A stretch of DNA of 64,000 bases, taken from Ensifer oleiphilus. Lineage in GTDB: Bacteria; Pseudomonadota; Alphaproteobacteria; Rhizobiales; Rhizobiaceae. Positions 44,877-53,930 of the stretch are shown one piece after another. Where the stretch lies: positions 921,794 to 985,793 of the forward strand of contig NZ_JABWDU010000001.1 in NCBI RefSeq assembly GCF_013371465.1. Direction: 5' to 3'. Position numbers and translations under genes: made by a program. Under the pieces are notes generated by a model. The model was not told the origin of the DNA, ran no database searches, and worked only from the letters and a program-made list of their open reading frames with translations. Position 1 is the stretch's first letter; each line of letters begins with the position of its first letter.

Positions 44877-45713
44877 TCAGGCGGCCTTGTCCCAGACCGG
44901 CGAGAGGCCTTCCGGGCTGACGATGCGGCCATCCGGGCGGGCGAGGCCGTGGATCGCCGCCATCTCGCCATCGCCGAGCGCGAAGTCGAAGATGTCGAAG
45001 TTTTCCTTCAGCCGCTCGATCGTCGCCGTCTTCGAAAGCGTGATCACGTCCTTCTGCTGCACCAGCCAGCGCAAGGTCACCTGTGCCGCAGTCTTGCCGT
45101 GGCGCGCGCCGATCTCCTTAAGAAGCGGATCGTTGGGGATCTTGCCGTTGGCCATGGCGTAGTAGGCGGTAATCGACATGCCATGCCTGCGGGCTGTGTC
45201 GAGCACCTTCGTCTGGTCGAGATAGGGATGGTACTCGACCTGGTTCGTAGCGATCGGAGCGTCGCTGAGCTTCACGGCCTCTTCCATCTGGGCGGTGTTG
45301 AAGTTGCTGATGCCGATATGGCGGACCTTGCCGGCCTTCTTCACCTCGTTCAGAGCGCCGATGCGCTCCGCCATCGGCACGTCGCTGCCACCCGGCCAAT
45401 GCAGGAGAAGCAGATCGACGTGATCGGTCTTGAGCTTGGTCAAGCTCTCGTCGACGGAGGCGAGGAAGTCACGATGGGCATATTTGTCGACCCAGACCTT
45501 GGTGGTCAGGAAGATGTCGGCGCGCGCGACGCCCGATTTGTGGATGGCTTCGCCGACCTCGGCCTCGTTGCCGTAGATCTGGGCGGTATCGACATGGTGG
45601 AAGCCGAGCTTCAGCGCTTCCGGCAGCACGCGCAGCACGTCGGCACCGGGCATGCGGAAGGTGCCGAAGCCGAGCGCGGGAATGTTGGCGCCGTTGGAAT
45701 TGACCGAATGCAT
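44877..45713 (-). CDS. Aldo/keto reductase
   Basis: 278-aa NADPH-dependent (beta/alpha)8-barrel. The catalytic tetrad is present: Asp42 and Tyr47 (VDTAQIYGNE), Lys72 (TTKVW) and His105 (LLLLHWP). The DkgA/B-like group fits the overall sequence (2,5-diketo-D-gluconate reductase-type), but substrate range in this group is broad. It lies downstream of an MFS gene, beyond a hairpin at 45740-45760. Confidence 0.92.
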   Translation of the reverse strand: MHSVNSNGANIPALGFGTFRMPGADVLRVLPEALKLGFHHVDTAQIYGNEAEVGEAIHKSGVARADIFLTTKVWVDKYAHRDFLASVDESLTKLKTDHVDLLLLHWPGGSDVPMAERIGALNEVKKAGKVRHIGISNFNTAQMEEAVKLSDAPIATNQVEYHPYLDQTKVLDTARRHGMSITAYYAMANGKIPNDPLLKEIGARHGKTAAQVTLRWLVQQKDVITLSKTATIERLKENFDIFDFALGDGEMAAIHGLARPDGRIVSPEGLSPVWDKAA

Positions 45714-45739
45714 GGAGGAACTCCTTGTTTTTTAAAGAA

Positions 45740-45760
45740 CGCCCGGCCATCGGCCGGGCG
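45740..45760 (-). terminator. Hairpin between MFS and aldo/keto reductase genes
   Basis: CGCCCGGCC (45740-45748) pairs with GGCCGGGCG (45752-45760), followed on the minus strand by TTCTTT. It probably limits readthrough from the MFS gene into the reductase gene. Confidence 0.65.
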
Positions 45761-45801
45761 CGAAAGAGGCGTGGATATAGGTGGGCCAGATGACCGCCTG
45801 G

Positions 45802-46983
45802 TCAAGCCGGCTGGGCGACGGTTTCTGCCTTGCGGTCGAGCGCGCCGCTCAGAAGCGTCAAAAGCAGCGCGCCGATCACCAGAACCGAACCGACCATCGG
45901 CGTCATGCCGAGACCGAGCGACGAGGCGACGATGACGCCGCCGAGCCAGGCGCCGATGGCAATACCGAGGTTGAAGGCGGCGATGTTGAGGGCCGAGGCG
46001 ACGTCGACAGCGCCGGGGCGGTGCTGCTTGGCAAGTTGGACGACATAGAGCTGCAGGCCGGGTACGGTCGCGAAGGACAGGAAGCCGAGGCTTGCCAGCG
46101 TCATCAGCGTCAGGGCCTGGGAGGTGGCCGTGAAGGTGAAGAGCGCAAGCACGACGGCTTGCGCCAGGAACAGGCCGACCAGAGCCTTCACCGGATCGCG
46201 GTTGGCGATTTTGCCGCCGGCGATGTTGCCGATCGCGATCGCCACGCCGTAGAGCACCAGGATCAGGCTGACGGCGCCCGCGGAAAAGCCGGTGATTTCC
46301 TGCAGGATCGGCGCGAGGAAAGTGAAGGCGACGAAGGTGCCGCCATAGCCGAGCGCCGTCATGGCAAAGACGATCAGCAGCCGGCCGGAGCCGAGAACGC
46401 GGACCTGATCGATCAGCCGTGCCGGCGGCGCCTTGGTCAGCGTGTTCGGCAGCAGCGTTGCGATGGCCGCAAGCGCTATGACGCCAAGCCCGGTGACAGC
46501 CCAGAAGGTGGCGCGCCAGCCAAAAGTCTGGCCGATCCAGGTGCCGAGCGGCACGCCAGTGACGATCGCAACCGTCAGGCCCATGAACATCATGGCGATG
46601 GCCGAGGCGCGGCGATCCTCTGGCACGAGGTCGGCGGCAATGGTCGAGCCGACGGAGAAGAAGACGCCGTGGGCAAAAGCGGAAATGACGCGGGCGATCA
46701 AGAGGGGCTCGTAGCTCGGCGACAGCGCCGCCGCGGCATTGCCGACGATGAACAGCGCCATCAGGCCGACGAGCAGCGGTTTGCGCTCGATCCGGCCGGT
46801 CAGCGCAGTCAGGATCGGCGCGCCGAAGGTGACGCCGAGCGCGTAGACGCTGACGATGAGGCCGGCAAGCGGCAGGGTGATGTGGAGGTCGTCGGCAACT
46901 GTCGGCAACAGGCCGACGATGACGAATTCGGTGGTTCCGATCGCATAGGCCGCGATCGTCAAGGCAAAGAGCGCAATGGGCAT
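45802..46983 (-). CDS. MFS transporter (AraJ/YdhP-like)
   Basis: 393 aa with about 12 helices. MPIALFALTIAAYAIGTTEF at the N-terminus is highly typical of the arabinose efflux permease AraJ/YdhP group; PEDRRASAIAMMFMGLTVA is the loop region near helix 4-5. It probably exports a sugar or toxic compound. It is divergent from a LysR gene with a shared palindrome. Confidence 0.9.
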   Translation of the reverse strand: MPIALFALTIAAYAIGTTEFVIVGLLPTVADDLHITLPLAGLIVSVYALGVTFGAPILTALTGRIERKPLLVGLMALFIVGNAAAALSPSYEPLLIARVISAFAHGVFFSVGSTIAADLVPEDRRASAIAMMFMGLTVAIVTGVPLGTWIGQTFGWRATFWAVTGLGVIALAAIATLLPNTLTKAPPARLIDQVRVLGSGRLLIVFAMTALGYGGTFVAFTFLAPILQEITGFSAGAVSLILVLYGVAIAIGNIAGGKIANRDPVKALVGLFLAQAVVLALFTFTATSQALTLMTLASLGFLSFATVPGLQLYVVQLAKQHRPGAVDVASALNIAAFNLGIAIGAWLGGVIVASSLGLGMTPMVGSVLVIGALLLTLLSGALDRKAETVAQPA

Positions 46984-47073
46984 GACAAGACCTTTTCCTG
47001 CTCGGTTGGGAGAAACCGGGCGCTTTGGCGTTGATGTGTTCGGGGGGAATATGAGGGTGGAGAGCTTGCGCGA

Positions 47074-47093
47074 TAATCCGTATAATCGGATAA
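47074..47093. promoter_or_regulatory. Palindromic operator between MFS and LysR genes
   Basis: The core ATCCG-TATAAT-CGGAT (47076-47091) is a perfect palindrome in the 140-base divergent gap. It fits a LysR box with T-N11-A character. Confidence 0.65.
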
Positions 47094-47123
47094 ACGTCTA
47101 TGAATTGAGTTCAAAGGTGGCTG

Positions 47124-48017
47124 ATGGACAACCGTGCCGGTGAGATGGAGGTCTTTGTCGCCGTCTGCGAAACGCGCAGTTTCTCCGCGGCGGGCCGGCG
47201 GCTGAGGCTGTCGCCATCCGCCGTCAGCAAGCTGGTCACACGGATCGAGGATCGGCTGGGCACGCGCCTCTTGGTGCGCTCGACCCGCACCCTGCAATTG
47301 ACGCCTGAGGGCGAAGTCTATCTGCAGCGCGCCCAGCGCATCCTGACCGAGATTGCCGAGACCGAGCAACTGGTGGCCGCCGGCGGCCGGCTTTCACCCC
47401 GCGGGCTTTTGCGCATCAACGCATCGGTCGGCTTCGGCGAGCGCTACATCCTGCCGCTCGCGCCGGCATTTCTTGAGCGCTATCCGGAAGTGCGCCTCGA
47501 TCTGACCCTGACGGACAGCCTGATCGACGTGGTCGGCGAACGGGCCGACGTGGCGATCCGAACCGGCCCCTTGCGTGATTCCTCGCTGAAGGCGCGCAAG
47601 CTGATGGAGAGCCGGCCGGTGGTGATCGCCTCTCCGGCCTATCTCGCCAAACACGGTGTGCCGCAGACGCCGGCGGACCTGGAAAATCACAATTGCATTC
47701 GTTTCAACTTCCGCCGCAGCGTCGACGAGTGGGCCTTTCGCGTCCCCGGTCAGAGCTCTGTGGAGCTTCTGTCCGTCTTCGGAAACCTGCAGGTCTCGAG
47801 CGGTGCGATCGTCCAGCAACTCTGCCTCGCCGGTGTCGGCATCGGCCGGATCGGCCGTTTCCACGCAGAGCCGGATCTGGCGGCTGGCCGCCTGGTCGCG
47901 CTGCTGGAGGAGTACCGGCCCGACGAGATCGAGACGGTCTATGCCGTCTATGCCGGCCACGAACATCTGGCCGCCCGCATTCGCGCCTTTATCGACTTCC
48001 TGGCTGAGAGGATCTGA
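47124..48017 (+). CDS. LysR-family transcriptional regulator
   Basis: 297 aa. Helix-turn-helix (RSFSAAGRRLRLSPSAVSKL) and effector domain (DVAIRTGPLRDSSLKARKL) of the common DhaR/CrgA-like group. It is divergent from the MFS/aldo-keto reductase genes and likely controls them through the palindrome at 47074-47093. The ATG at 47124 is reasonable; no better start is seen. Confidence 0.88.
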   Translation: MDNRAGEMEVFVAVCETRSFSAAGRRLRLSPSAVSKLVTRIEDRLGTRLLVRSTRTLQLTPEGEVYLQRAQRILTEIAETEQLVAAGGRLSPRGLLRINASVGFGERYILPLAPAFLERYPEVRLDLTLTDSLIDVVGERADVAIRTGPLRDSSLKARKLMESRPVVIASPAYLAKHGVPQTPADLENHNCIRFNFRRSVDEWAFRVPGQSSVELLSVFGNLQVSSGAIVQQLCLAGVGIGRIGRFHAEPDLAAGRLVALLEEYRPDEIETVYAVYAGHEHLAARIRAFIDFLAERI

Positions 48018-48064
48018 AGCCTAAGCCACGCGCGGGCTTGGAAAGCCGCAGTGTCTGATCGGAC

Positions 48065-48838
48065 CTAGTCGGCCTTGACGGCGACAACGAAGAACCGGGG
48101 AAAGCGCAAAAGTACCCGGCCGTCGCTCATGGCCGGATAGGCGTCACGAATCCGGTCGGTATAGGCTGAGGCAAAGGCGTCGCGCCGCTCCGGCGGCAGC
48201 GCATCGAGATAGGGGCGTAGGCCCGTGCCCTTCACCCATTCGACGATCGCTTCGGCGTTCGCCAGCCGGTGATAGTAGATCGTGTGCCAAACCTCGACAT
48301 GGGCGGCATGTTGCGACAGGCGCTCGACATAGACAGAGGGCGCCGGCAGCGGATTGCGGCGGATCGTCCGGCCTTCGAAGGCGTCAGTGAATTCAGCGCT
48401 GCGGGCTGTCTCTTCCATGAGCACATGGGTCGGTTGGTCGATATTGTCGGGCATCTGCACCGCAAGCGTGCCGCCGGGCGCAAGGGAAGCGGTCAGGCGT
48501 TCAAGAATGTCGAGGTGACCCGGTAACCACTGGAACACGGCATTGGCAAAGAACAGTGAGGCGCCTTTCGGCGGCACCCAGATGGCCAGATCGGCCTTTT
48601 CGAAGGTCAGGCCCGGCAGCCGCTTGGCAGCGGCGAGCAGCATGTTCTCATCGCTGTCGAGGCCGGAAAGCGAGGCATCTGGAAAGCGTTGCTGGATCAG
48701 TTCGGTCGAGTTGCCAGGTCCGCAGCCAAGGTCGAAGGCGGGGCCCGGCGGCAGCTCCGGAACCTGCGCCAGCAGGTCACGCGCCGGCCGCGTGCGCTCG
48801 TCTTCGAATTTCAGGTATTGCGACGCCGACCAAGCCAT
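48065..48838 (-). CDS. tam: Trans-aconitate 2-methyltransferase
   Basis: SAM-dependent methyltransferase, 257 aa, that methylates trans-aconitate, a by-product inhibiting aconitase. The start [23 protein letters not shown] is the Tam signature, followed by the SAM loop [14 protein letters not shown] and [10 protein letters not shown]. It is cytosolic. The HAD dehalogenase gene lies 12 bases upstream on the same strand, suggesting an operon. Confidence 0.93.
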   Translation of the reverse strand: MAWSASQYLKFEDERTRPARDLLAQVPELPPGPAFDLGCGPGNSTELIQQRFPDASLSGLDSDENMLLAAAKRLPGLTFEKADLAIWVPPKGASLFFANAVFQWLPGHLDILERLTASLAPGGTLAVQMPDNIDQPTHVLMEETARSAEFTDAFEGRTIRRNPLPAPSVYVERLSQHAAHVEVWHTIYYHRLANAEAIVEWVKGTGLRPYLDALPPERRDAFASAYTDRIRDAYPAMSDGRVLLRFPRFFVVAVKAD

Positions 48839-48850
48839 CGAGACAAATCC

Positions 48851-49513
48851 TCAAATACCGAATTGCAGACTTTCGAGCGAGGGCAGGATCAAAGCCGGCC
48901 CCTGGTCACGATATTCGTCGGGCATGTCGGCCCGGTTGATCCAGACCGTGCGGAATCCGAATTTCGTCGCGCCCGCAATGTCCCAGCGGTTCGACGACTG
49001 GAAGGAAACTGCATGCGGATAGAGCCGGTAGCGGGTGGTGACGAGATCGTAGACCGCCGGCGCCGCCTTGTAGGTCTTGACAGTATCGACCGAGAACACG
49101 TCGTCGATGACAATTTCGAGCGCCGCATTGCGCACGGCTGCCGCCAGCATATCGGGAGAACCATTGGAGAGAATTGCAAGCCGCGCCCCACGCTCCTTCA
49201 ATCCCTTCAGGACGGCGGGAACTTCAGGATAGCAATCGAGCGTCCAGTAGGCATCGAGCAACGGCTTCCTCAGCTTGCGGTCGGCGGATGGAAACCGGGA
49301 AAAGGCGTAGTCTAGCGATTGCTCGGTCAGTTGCCAGAAGTCCTGATAGGCGCCCATCAACGAACGCACCCAGGAATATTCGAGCTGCTTGGCGCGCCAG
49401 AGTTCGGAGAAGGCCTGTCCGTCCGGGCCGATCTCGGCGGCATGGCGCCGAACCGCGGCATGCACGTCGAAAAGCGTGCCATAGGCATCGAATACATAGG
49501 CCGCGTGGGACAT
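48851..49513 (-). CDS. Haloacid dehalogenase, type II
   Basis: 220 aa; the ATG at 49513 follows GGGAGGAAAG, excluding the extension to 49645. The HAD motif YVFDAYGTLFD gives the nucleophile Asp9; motif II is LAILSNGSPDML and the C-terminal motif is SNRWDIAGATKFGF. Type II (S)-2-haloacid dehalogenases hydrolyse short haloacids, although many members have other substrates. It is probably the first gene of a two-gene operon with tam. Confidence 0.9.
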   Translation of the reverse strand: MSHAAYVFDAYGTLFDVHAAVRRHAAEIGPDGQAFSELWRAKQLEYSWVRSLMGAYQDFWQLTEQSLDYAFSRFPSADRKLRKPLLDAYWTLDCYPEVPAVLKGLKERGARLAILSNGSPDMLAAAVRNAALEIVIDDVFSVDTVKTYKAAPAVYDLVTTRYRLYPHAVSFQSSNRWDIAGATKFGFRTVWINRADMPDEYRDQGPALILPSLESLQFGI

Positions 49514-49692
49514 TCTTTCCTCCCGTCCATCGTCTCCGGCTGCGTGGCAAACAGGATCTTCGATCCCATCAAAGCGTGTCCGAAAACAAAGACTTACCGC
49601 ATTGTACCGGTCGAGGTACGCTGCGAAATCCGTTCTTTTGCGCAATCATGTCAAAGATTTGTGCATCGCACAACGACATTGCGCCGTCAGCA

Positions 49693-50253
49693 TCAGCCTT
49701 TGCCGGGTTTCCAGACTTTCGCGGGGAAGCGCAGGGCCTGTTTCGCAAGCCTGCCTTTCAGCCCGAGTGCCGCATCGCAAAGGCCGACCACATGTCGGTT
49801 TGGCTTCGCCTCCGGACGTAACGCATGCAGCGCTGCGGCTGCCTGCTCAGGCGGCATGTAGCGGGCAAGGATGCCAAGGCTGAGCGCCGTCGCGCGACCG
49901 ATGCCGCGCAGACAGTGAACCAGCAGATGCGCGTCCGCAGGCAAACTGTCGATGAAATTGAAGGCCGCTTCGATTGCCTCGGGCTTGGCGGCGTCGGGCG
50001 CGTCGGGATCGGTGGCGTCGCCGAAATAGAGTTCCAGATGCCTTTCCGGCGGCAGCTCGATCATCGACAAAAGTCGGCTCGCCGGCGCCCGCATCGAGAT
50101 CAGGTGCGTCGGTGCCCAGAGCGCCCGGTTGTGCCGGGCCTCCGTCTGCGAACTGATGATCATCCGGATGGGCCATCCGCTCGGATGGGCCGGATTGGCT
50201 TTGAGGACAGGGCTGTAGAGTTCTTCCCCGGTGGCAGCTGCCGCTAGCGCCAT
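49693..50253 (-). CDS. Protein tyrosine phosphatase-like protein
   Basis: 186 aa. The phosphatase P-loop C-X5-R is present as HCLRGIGRA (Cys114, Arg120). I keep the start at 50253 because GAGG precedes it; an ATG at 50163 would give a shorter form that begins nearer the domain. The surrounding sequence (DSLPADAHLLVHCLRGIGRA) is of the dual-specificity-like family. Substrate unknown. It lies downstream of the alcohol dehydrogenase stop region but on the opposite side of a hairpin repeat. Confidence 0.78.
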   Translation of the reverse strand: MALAAAATGEELYSPVLKANPAHPSGWPIRMIISSQTEARHNRALWAPTHLISMRAPASRLLSMIELPPERHLELYFGDATDPDAPDAAKPEAIEAAFNFIDSLPADAHLLVHCLRGIGRATALSLGILARYMPPEQAAAALHALRPEAKPNRHVVGLCDAALGLKGRLAKQALRFPAKVWKPGKG

Positions 50254-50284
50254 GACAGGACCTCGTCGTGATTCTTCGTGCGAT

Positions 50285-50324
50285 GATTTTGCCCTGAAAC
50301 CGGTTGTGACTTAAGGGCAAAATC
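50285..50324. repeat. Perfect 11-bp inverted repeat
   Basis: GATTTTGCCCT (50285-50295) and AGGGCAAAATC (50314-50324) flank an 18-base loop, between the alcohol dehydrogenase stop (50367) and the phosphatase start (50253). It may end the dehydrogenase transcript or be a dispersed palindromic repeat. Confidence 0.65.
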
Positions 50325-50366
50325 GCATCCGCACGCAAAAGCAAATAGCCTTTGAAAGCGCAACTC

Positions 50367-51407
50367 TCAGAACCGGGTAATTACACTGATGCCGAGATCG
50401 GTGGCGCGGTCCATCGAGACGAGGGCAGGGACCGCCTCTTCGAGCGAGATTTCGCGCCCGATCAGCTGCTGCGGCTGCAGCTTGCCGCTGGCGATCATCG
50501 ACAGCATGGCATCGTAGCGCCATGCCTGCATGCCGTGGCTGCCATAGATCTCGAGCTCGTGGCCGATCACCTGCGCCATGGGGATTTCGGGCGTCGCATG
50601 GTCGCCGAGCATCAGGCCCACCTGCACGTGGCGCCCGCGCCGTCGCAGGTTCTTGATGGAGTTGAAGCAGGTGACGGGATGGCCGAGTGCGTCGATCGAG
50701 ACATGGGCGCCGCCGCCTGTGATTTCCTTCACCGCACCCGCAACATCGTCCGTGTCGCGGCCGTTGACCGTGGCAACCGCCCCGAGCGTCCTGGCGAAGG
50801 CGAGTTTTTCTTCGGAAATGTCGATCGCGATCGGGTGCGCGCCGAGCGCTGCGGCAATCATGATCGCCGACAGGCCGACGCCGCCGCAGCCGTGAACCGC
50901 CACCCACTCGCCGCCCTTGACCCGTGCCTGGTCGGCGACGGCGCGAAACGAGGTGGCGAAGCGGCAGCCGAGGCTTGCGGCGGTCTTGAAGTCCATGCTC
51001 TCCGGCAGGTGCACGAGGTTCTGGTCGGCGAAATCGAGTGCCACATATTCGGCGAAGGAGCCCCAATGGGTGAAGCCCGGCTGGAACTGCGCCTCGCAGA
51101 CCTGCTGGTTGCCCGAACGGCATTCGCCGCAGCGGCCGCAGCCGGACACGAACGGCACCGTCACCCGGTCGCCCACCTTGTATCGCATCACGCCGCGTCC
51201 GGTGGCCGTCACGATGCCGGCAAGCTCATGGCCCGGCACATGTGGCAGGCGAATGTCGGCGTCGTGCCCCATCCATCCGTGCCAGTCGGAACGGCAGAGC
51301 CCCGTCGCCTCGACCTTGACGACCACGCCGTTCTCGGTCGGCGTCGGATCGGGAAGCGAGCGGATTTCGGGCGTCTTCTCGAAGGCGTCGTAGTACATGG
51401 CTTTCAT
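50367..51407 (-). CDS. Zinc-dependent alcohol dehydrogenase
   Basis: 346-aa medium-chain dehydrogenase. Catalytic zinc ligands: Cys in [12 protein letters not shown], the HE of [10 protein letters not shown]. Structural zinc cysteines: [17 protein letters not shown]. Rossmann motif [16 protein letters not shown] start at ATG 51407 ([20 protein letters not shown]); the longer frame to 51500 has no ribosome site. Substrate unknown. It is divergent from the aminotransferase gene. Confidence 0.92.
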   Translation of the reverse strand: MKAMYYDAFEKTPEIRSLPDPTPTENGVVVKVEATGLCRSDWHGWMGHDADIRLPHVPGHELAGIVTATGRGVMRYKVGDRVTVPFVSGCGRCGECRSGNQQVCEAQFQPGFTHWGSFAEYVALDFADQNLVHLPESMDFKTAASLGCRFATSFRAVADQARVKGGEWVAVHGCGGVGLSAIMIAAALGAHPIAIDISEEKLAFARTLGAVATVNGRDTDDVAGAVKEITGGGAHVSIDALGHPVTCFNSIKNLRRRGRHVQVGLMLGDHATPEIPMAQVIGHELEIYGSHGMQAWRYDAMLSMIASGKLQPQQLIGREISLEEAVPALVSMDRATDLGISVITRF

Positions 51408-51567
51408 CGGGGCAGGGCTCCTTGGCTGTCGACTGGCATTCTGACATGCGGCTCCCGACCGTTCCAGAATGGACGCCATGACATTTTTTGATGTACCCAT
51501 TCACCCCCATGCTGCTTTTTCGAGCTATGGCGGAAGATACGGAAGACAAAACGTGAAGGAGACGCCG

Positions 51568-52449
51568 ATGGCCGTCGATACATCCCCCCGATCAGTGACC
51601 TGGACTTATGTCGATGGCGAATGGCTGTCGGGCAATCCGCCGCTGATTGGCCCGACCTCCCATGCCATGTGGCTGGGTTCGACCGTGTTCGACGGGGCCC
51701 GCTTCTTCGACGGCATCGCGCCGGACCTCGACCTGCACTGCCAGCGCGTCAACCGCTCGGCGACGGCGCTCGGCCTGAAGCCGACCATGAAGCCGGAAGA
51801 GATCGAGGCGCTGACCTGGGAAGGCGCCAAGAAATTCGACGGCCAGACGGCGCTCTACGTCAAGCCGATGTACTGGGCCGAGCATGGCGCGGCTGGCGTC
51901 GTCGCCATCGATCCGGACTCGACGCGCTTTGCGCTTTGCTTGTTCGAGGCGCCGATGGGCAACGGCCACGGTGGCTCGTCGCTGACGCTCTCGCCGTTCC
52001 GCCGCCCGACGCTCGAATCCATGCCGACCGATGCCAAGGCCGGTTGCCTCTATCCCAACAATGCCCGCATTCTGACCGAGGCGCGCTCGCGCGGCTTCGA
52101 CAATGCGCTGGTGCGCGACATGCTCGGCAATATTGCCGAAACCGGCTCTTCCAACGTCTTCCTGGTCAAGGATGGCGTCGTGTTCACGCCGGCTGCCAAC
52201 CGTACCTTCCTTGCCGGCATCACCCGCTTCCGCGTCATGAAGCTGTTGCGCGAGGCCGGCCTCGAGGTTGTCGAGGCGACGCTGTCGATGGCCGATTTCG
52301 AAGCTGCCGACGAGATCTTCACCTCGGGCAACTATTCCAAAGTCCTGCCGGTCACCCGCCTTGACGACCGCGACCTGCAGGCGGGGCCGATCGCCGCCAA
52401 GGCCCGCGATCTCTACATGGATTGGGCGCATTCCAGCCAGGACGCCTGA
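51568..52449 (+). CDS. Branched-chain amino acid aminotransferase (class IV)
   Basis: PLP-dependent transaminase, 293 aa, starting at ATG 51568 after AAGGAGA. Class IV hallmarks: the PLP-lysine in TDAKAGCLYPNNARI, ETGSSNVFLVKDGVVFTPAA, and SMADFEAADEIFTSGNYSKV. It transfers amino groups between Leu/Ile/Val and 2-oxoglutarate; D-amino-acid or aminodeoxychorismate specificity is less likely. The name ilvE is likely but left off because rhizobia carry several paralogues. Confidence 0.86.
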   Translation: MAVDTSPRSVTWTYVDGEWLSGNPPLIGPTSHAMWLGSTVFDGARFFDGIAPDLDLHCQRVNRSATALGLKPTMKPEEIEALTWEGAKKFDGQTALYVKPMYWAEHGAAGVVAIDPDSTRFALCLFEAPMGNGHGGSSLTLSPFRRPTLESMPTDAKAGCLYPNNARILTEARSRGFDNALVRDMLGNIAETGSSNVFLVKDGVVFTPAANRTFLAGITRFRVMKLLREAGLEVVEATLSMADFEAADEIFTSGNYSKVLPVTRLDDRDLQAGPIAAKARDLYMDWAHSSQDA

Positions 52450-52456
52450 GGAATGG

Positions 52457-52478
52457 CCGGCCTCCGCAACGAGGCCGG
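52457..52478 (+). terminator. Hairpin after the aminotransferase gene
   Basis: CCGGCCTC (52457-52464) pairs with GAGGCCGG (52471-52478), 8 bases after the stop. No U tract; termination is uncertain. Confidence 0.45.
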
Positions 52479-52647
52479 ATTCAAGGATAAGCGATCGTCA
52501 GCGCTCGGCGTGGGCCACATTGCCCGGGCCCTGGTTGCGGGAGAGGGGTTTCGAGGCTGTGCAACAATGTCGTGCACGCTTCGGCCCCCGACTGAAAACG
52601 GCTCGGCATGCACCGTCGCCGATCCGCCCTCTTCGAAGGTGTCTGAG

Positions 52648-52986
52648 CTATTTGTCCGCTGGCGGTGCCACCACCGTGACCGTGTCACCTGCCAGCTCGC
52701 CGCCGATTTCCACCGTCTTCTTCTGTTTGTCGTAGACGCAAATCTGGGTCACCGCATTTTCAGCGCCCTTCGGTTTGCCGGAGACGAGCGCCAGACCGAA
52801 GCTTTCCGATCCGAACGGATCGACGACGACGACCGGCTTGTCGAGCGAAGGGCCGGCCGCAATGCATTTCTCCGAAACGTCCGCCCGGAATTCCTCCCAG
52901 GCATCGCTGGAGGATGCATGGGCGCCGGTCGCGACAAATCCGGTCGCGGCGACAAGGGCAAGGGTGAGGATCGAGCGATGCGGCAT
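52648..52986 (-). CDS. Secreted hypothetical protein
   Basis: 112 aa, ATG at 52986 after AAGGA. A signal peptide (about residues 1-24, ending TGAHA) precedes a small mature domain with two cysteines (SEKCIAAG and QICVYDKQ) likely joined by a disulfide. No known family. It is followed by sodB on the opposite strand, sharing the promoter region. Confidence 0.72.
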   Translation of the reverse strand: MPHRSILTLALVAATGFVATGAHASSSDAWEEFRADVSEKCIAAGPSLDKPVVVVDPFGSESFGLALVSGKPKGAENAVTQICVYDKQKKTVEIGGELAGDTVTVVAPPADK

Positions 52987-53207
52987 GTTCAGTCCTTGAT
53001 CTCGAATGGTTGCAGTGCGCGCACGCTGCCCGCCAAACGTGGCGCCAATGTGCCCGGGACATCGGCGCTTTCAAAATGATCTTGAAAGTATATTCCGTGG
53101 GTTGAGGAAAATTTGGCATTGCATCGGTTGCCTCCATCACGGCCGGTGCCTATGTTCCCGCTCACAGATTTCTTTGACGAAATCCCATGCCAAGAGGAGA
53201 TGCCCAC

Positions 53208-53810
53208 ATGGCTTTCGAATTGCCGAACCTTCCCTATGACTACGATGCGCTGGCGCCCTACATGTCGCGCGAAACGCTCGAGTACCACCACGACAAGCAT
53301 CACCTCGCTTACGTGACCAACGGCAACAAGCTTGCCGAGGAAGCCGGTCTCGCCGACCTGTCGCTCGAGGAAGTCGTCAAGAAGTCCTATGGCACCAACC
53401 AGCCGCTGTTCAACAATGCCGGCCAGCACTACAACCACATCCACTTCTGGAAGTGGATGAAGAAGGGCGGCGGCGGCACCAGCCTGCCGGGCAAGCTCGA
53501 CGCGGCCATCAAATCGGACCTCGGCGGCTACGACAAGTTCCGTGCCGATTTCATCGCAGCCGGCACCGGCCAGTTCGGTTCGGGCTGGGCATGGCTTTCG
53601 GTCAAGAACGGCAAGCTCGAAATCTCCAAGACCCCGAACGGCGAAAACCCGCTCGTTCACGGCGCTTCGCCGATCCTCGGTGTCGACGTCTGGGAGCACT
53701 CCTATTACATCGACTATCGCAACGCGCGTCCGAAGTACCTCGAAGCGTTCGTCGACAGCCTGATCAACTGGGATTACGTGCTGGAAATGTACGAAGCGGC
53801 TTCCAAGTAA
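53208..53810 (+). CDS. sodB: Superoxide dismutase, Fe/Mn family
   Basis: 200 aa; the ATG at 53208 follows GAGGAG. It dismutates superoxide in the cytoplasm. Metal ligands are complete: His27 (EYHHDKHH), His77 (YNHIHFW), Asp160 and His164 (DVWEHSYY). Gln73 in NNAGQHYNH is the Fe-type outer-sphere position. In S. meliloti the homologous enzyme is cambialistic. It is single-gene with a strong terminator. Confidence 0.95.
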   Translation: MAFELPNLPYDYDALAPYMSRETLEYHHDKHHLAYVTNGNKLAEEAGLADLSLEEVVKKSYGTNQPLFNNAGQHYNHIHFWKWMKKGGGGTSLPGKLDAAIKSDLGGYDKFRADFIAAGTGQFGSGWAWLSVKNGKLEISKTPNGENPLVHGASPILGVDVWEHSYYIDYRNARPKYLEAFVDSLINWDYVLEMYEAASK

Positions 53811-53833
53811 GCCTCTCCACCATTCGATTTCGG

Positions 53834-53859
53834 GACCCGGCGCTTGCGCCGGGTCTTTT
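53834..53859 (+). terminator. Terminator of sodB
   Basis: GACCCGGCGC/GCGCCGGGTC with a TT loop, followed by TTTT. Confidence 0.88.
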
Positions 53860-53930
53860 CGTTTGATCCGGTCGTGACGTGGGCGGCTCCGTCACCAAAG
53901 TGTCATCGCACGGCGCTAGGGAGGGGCGTC

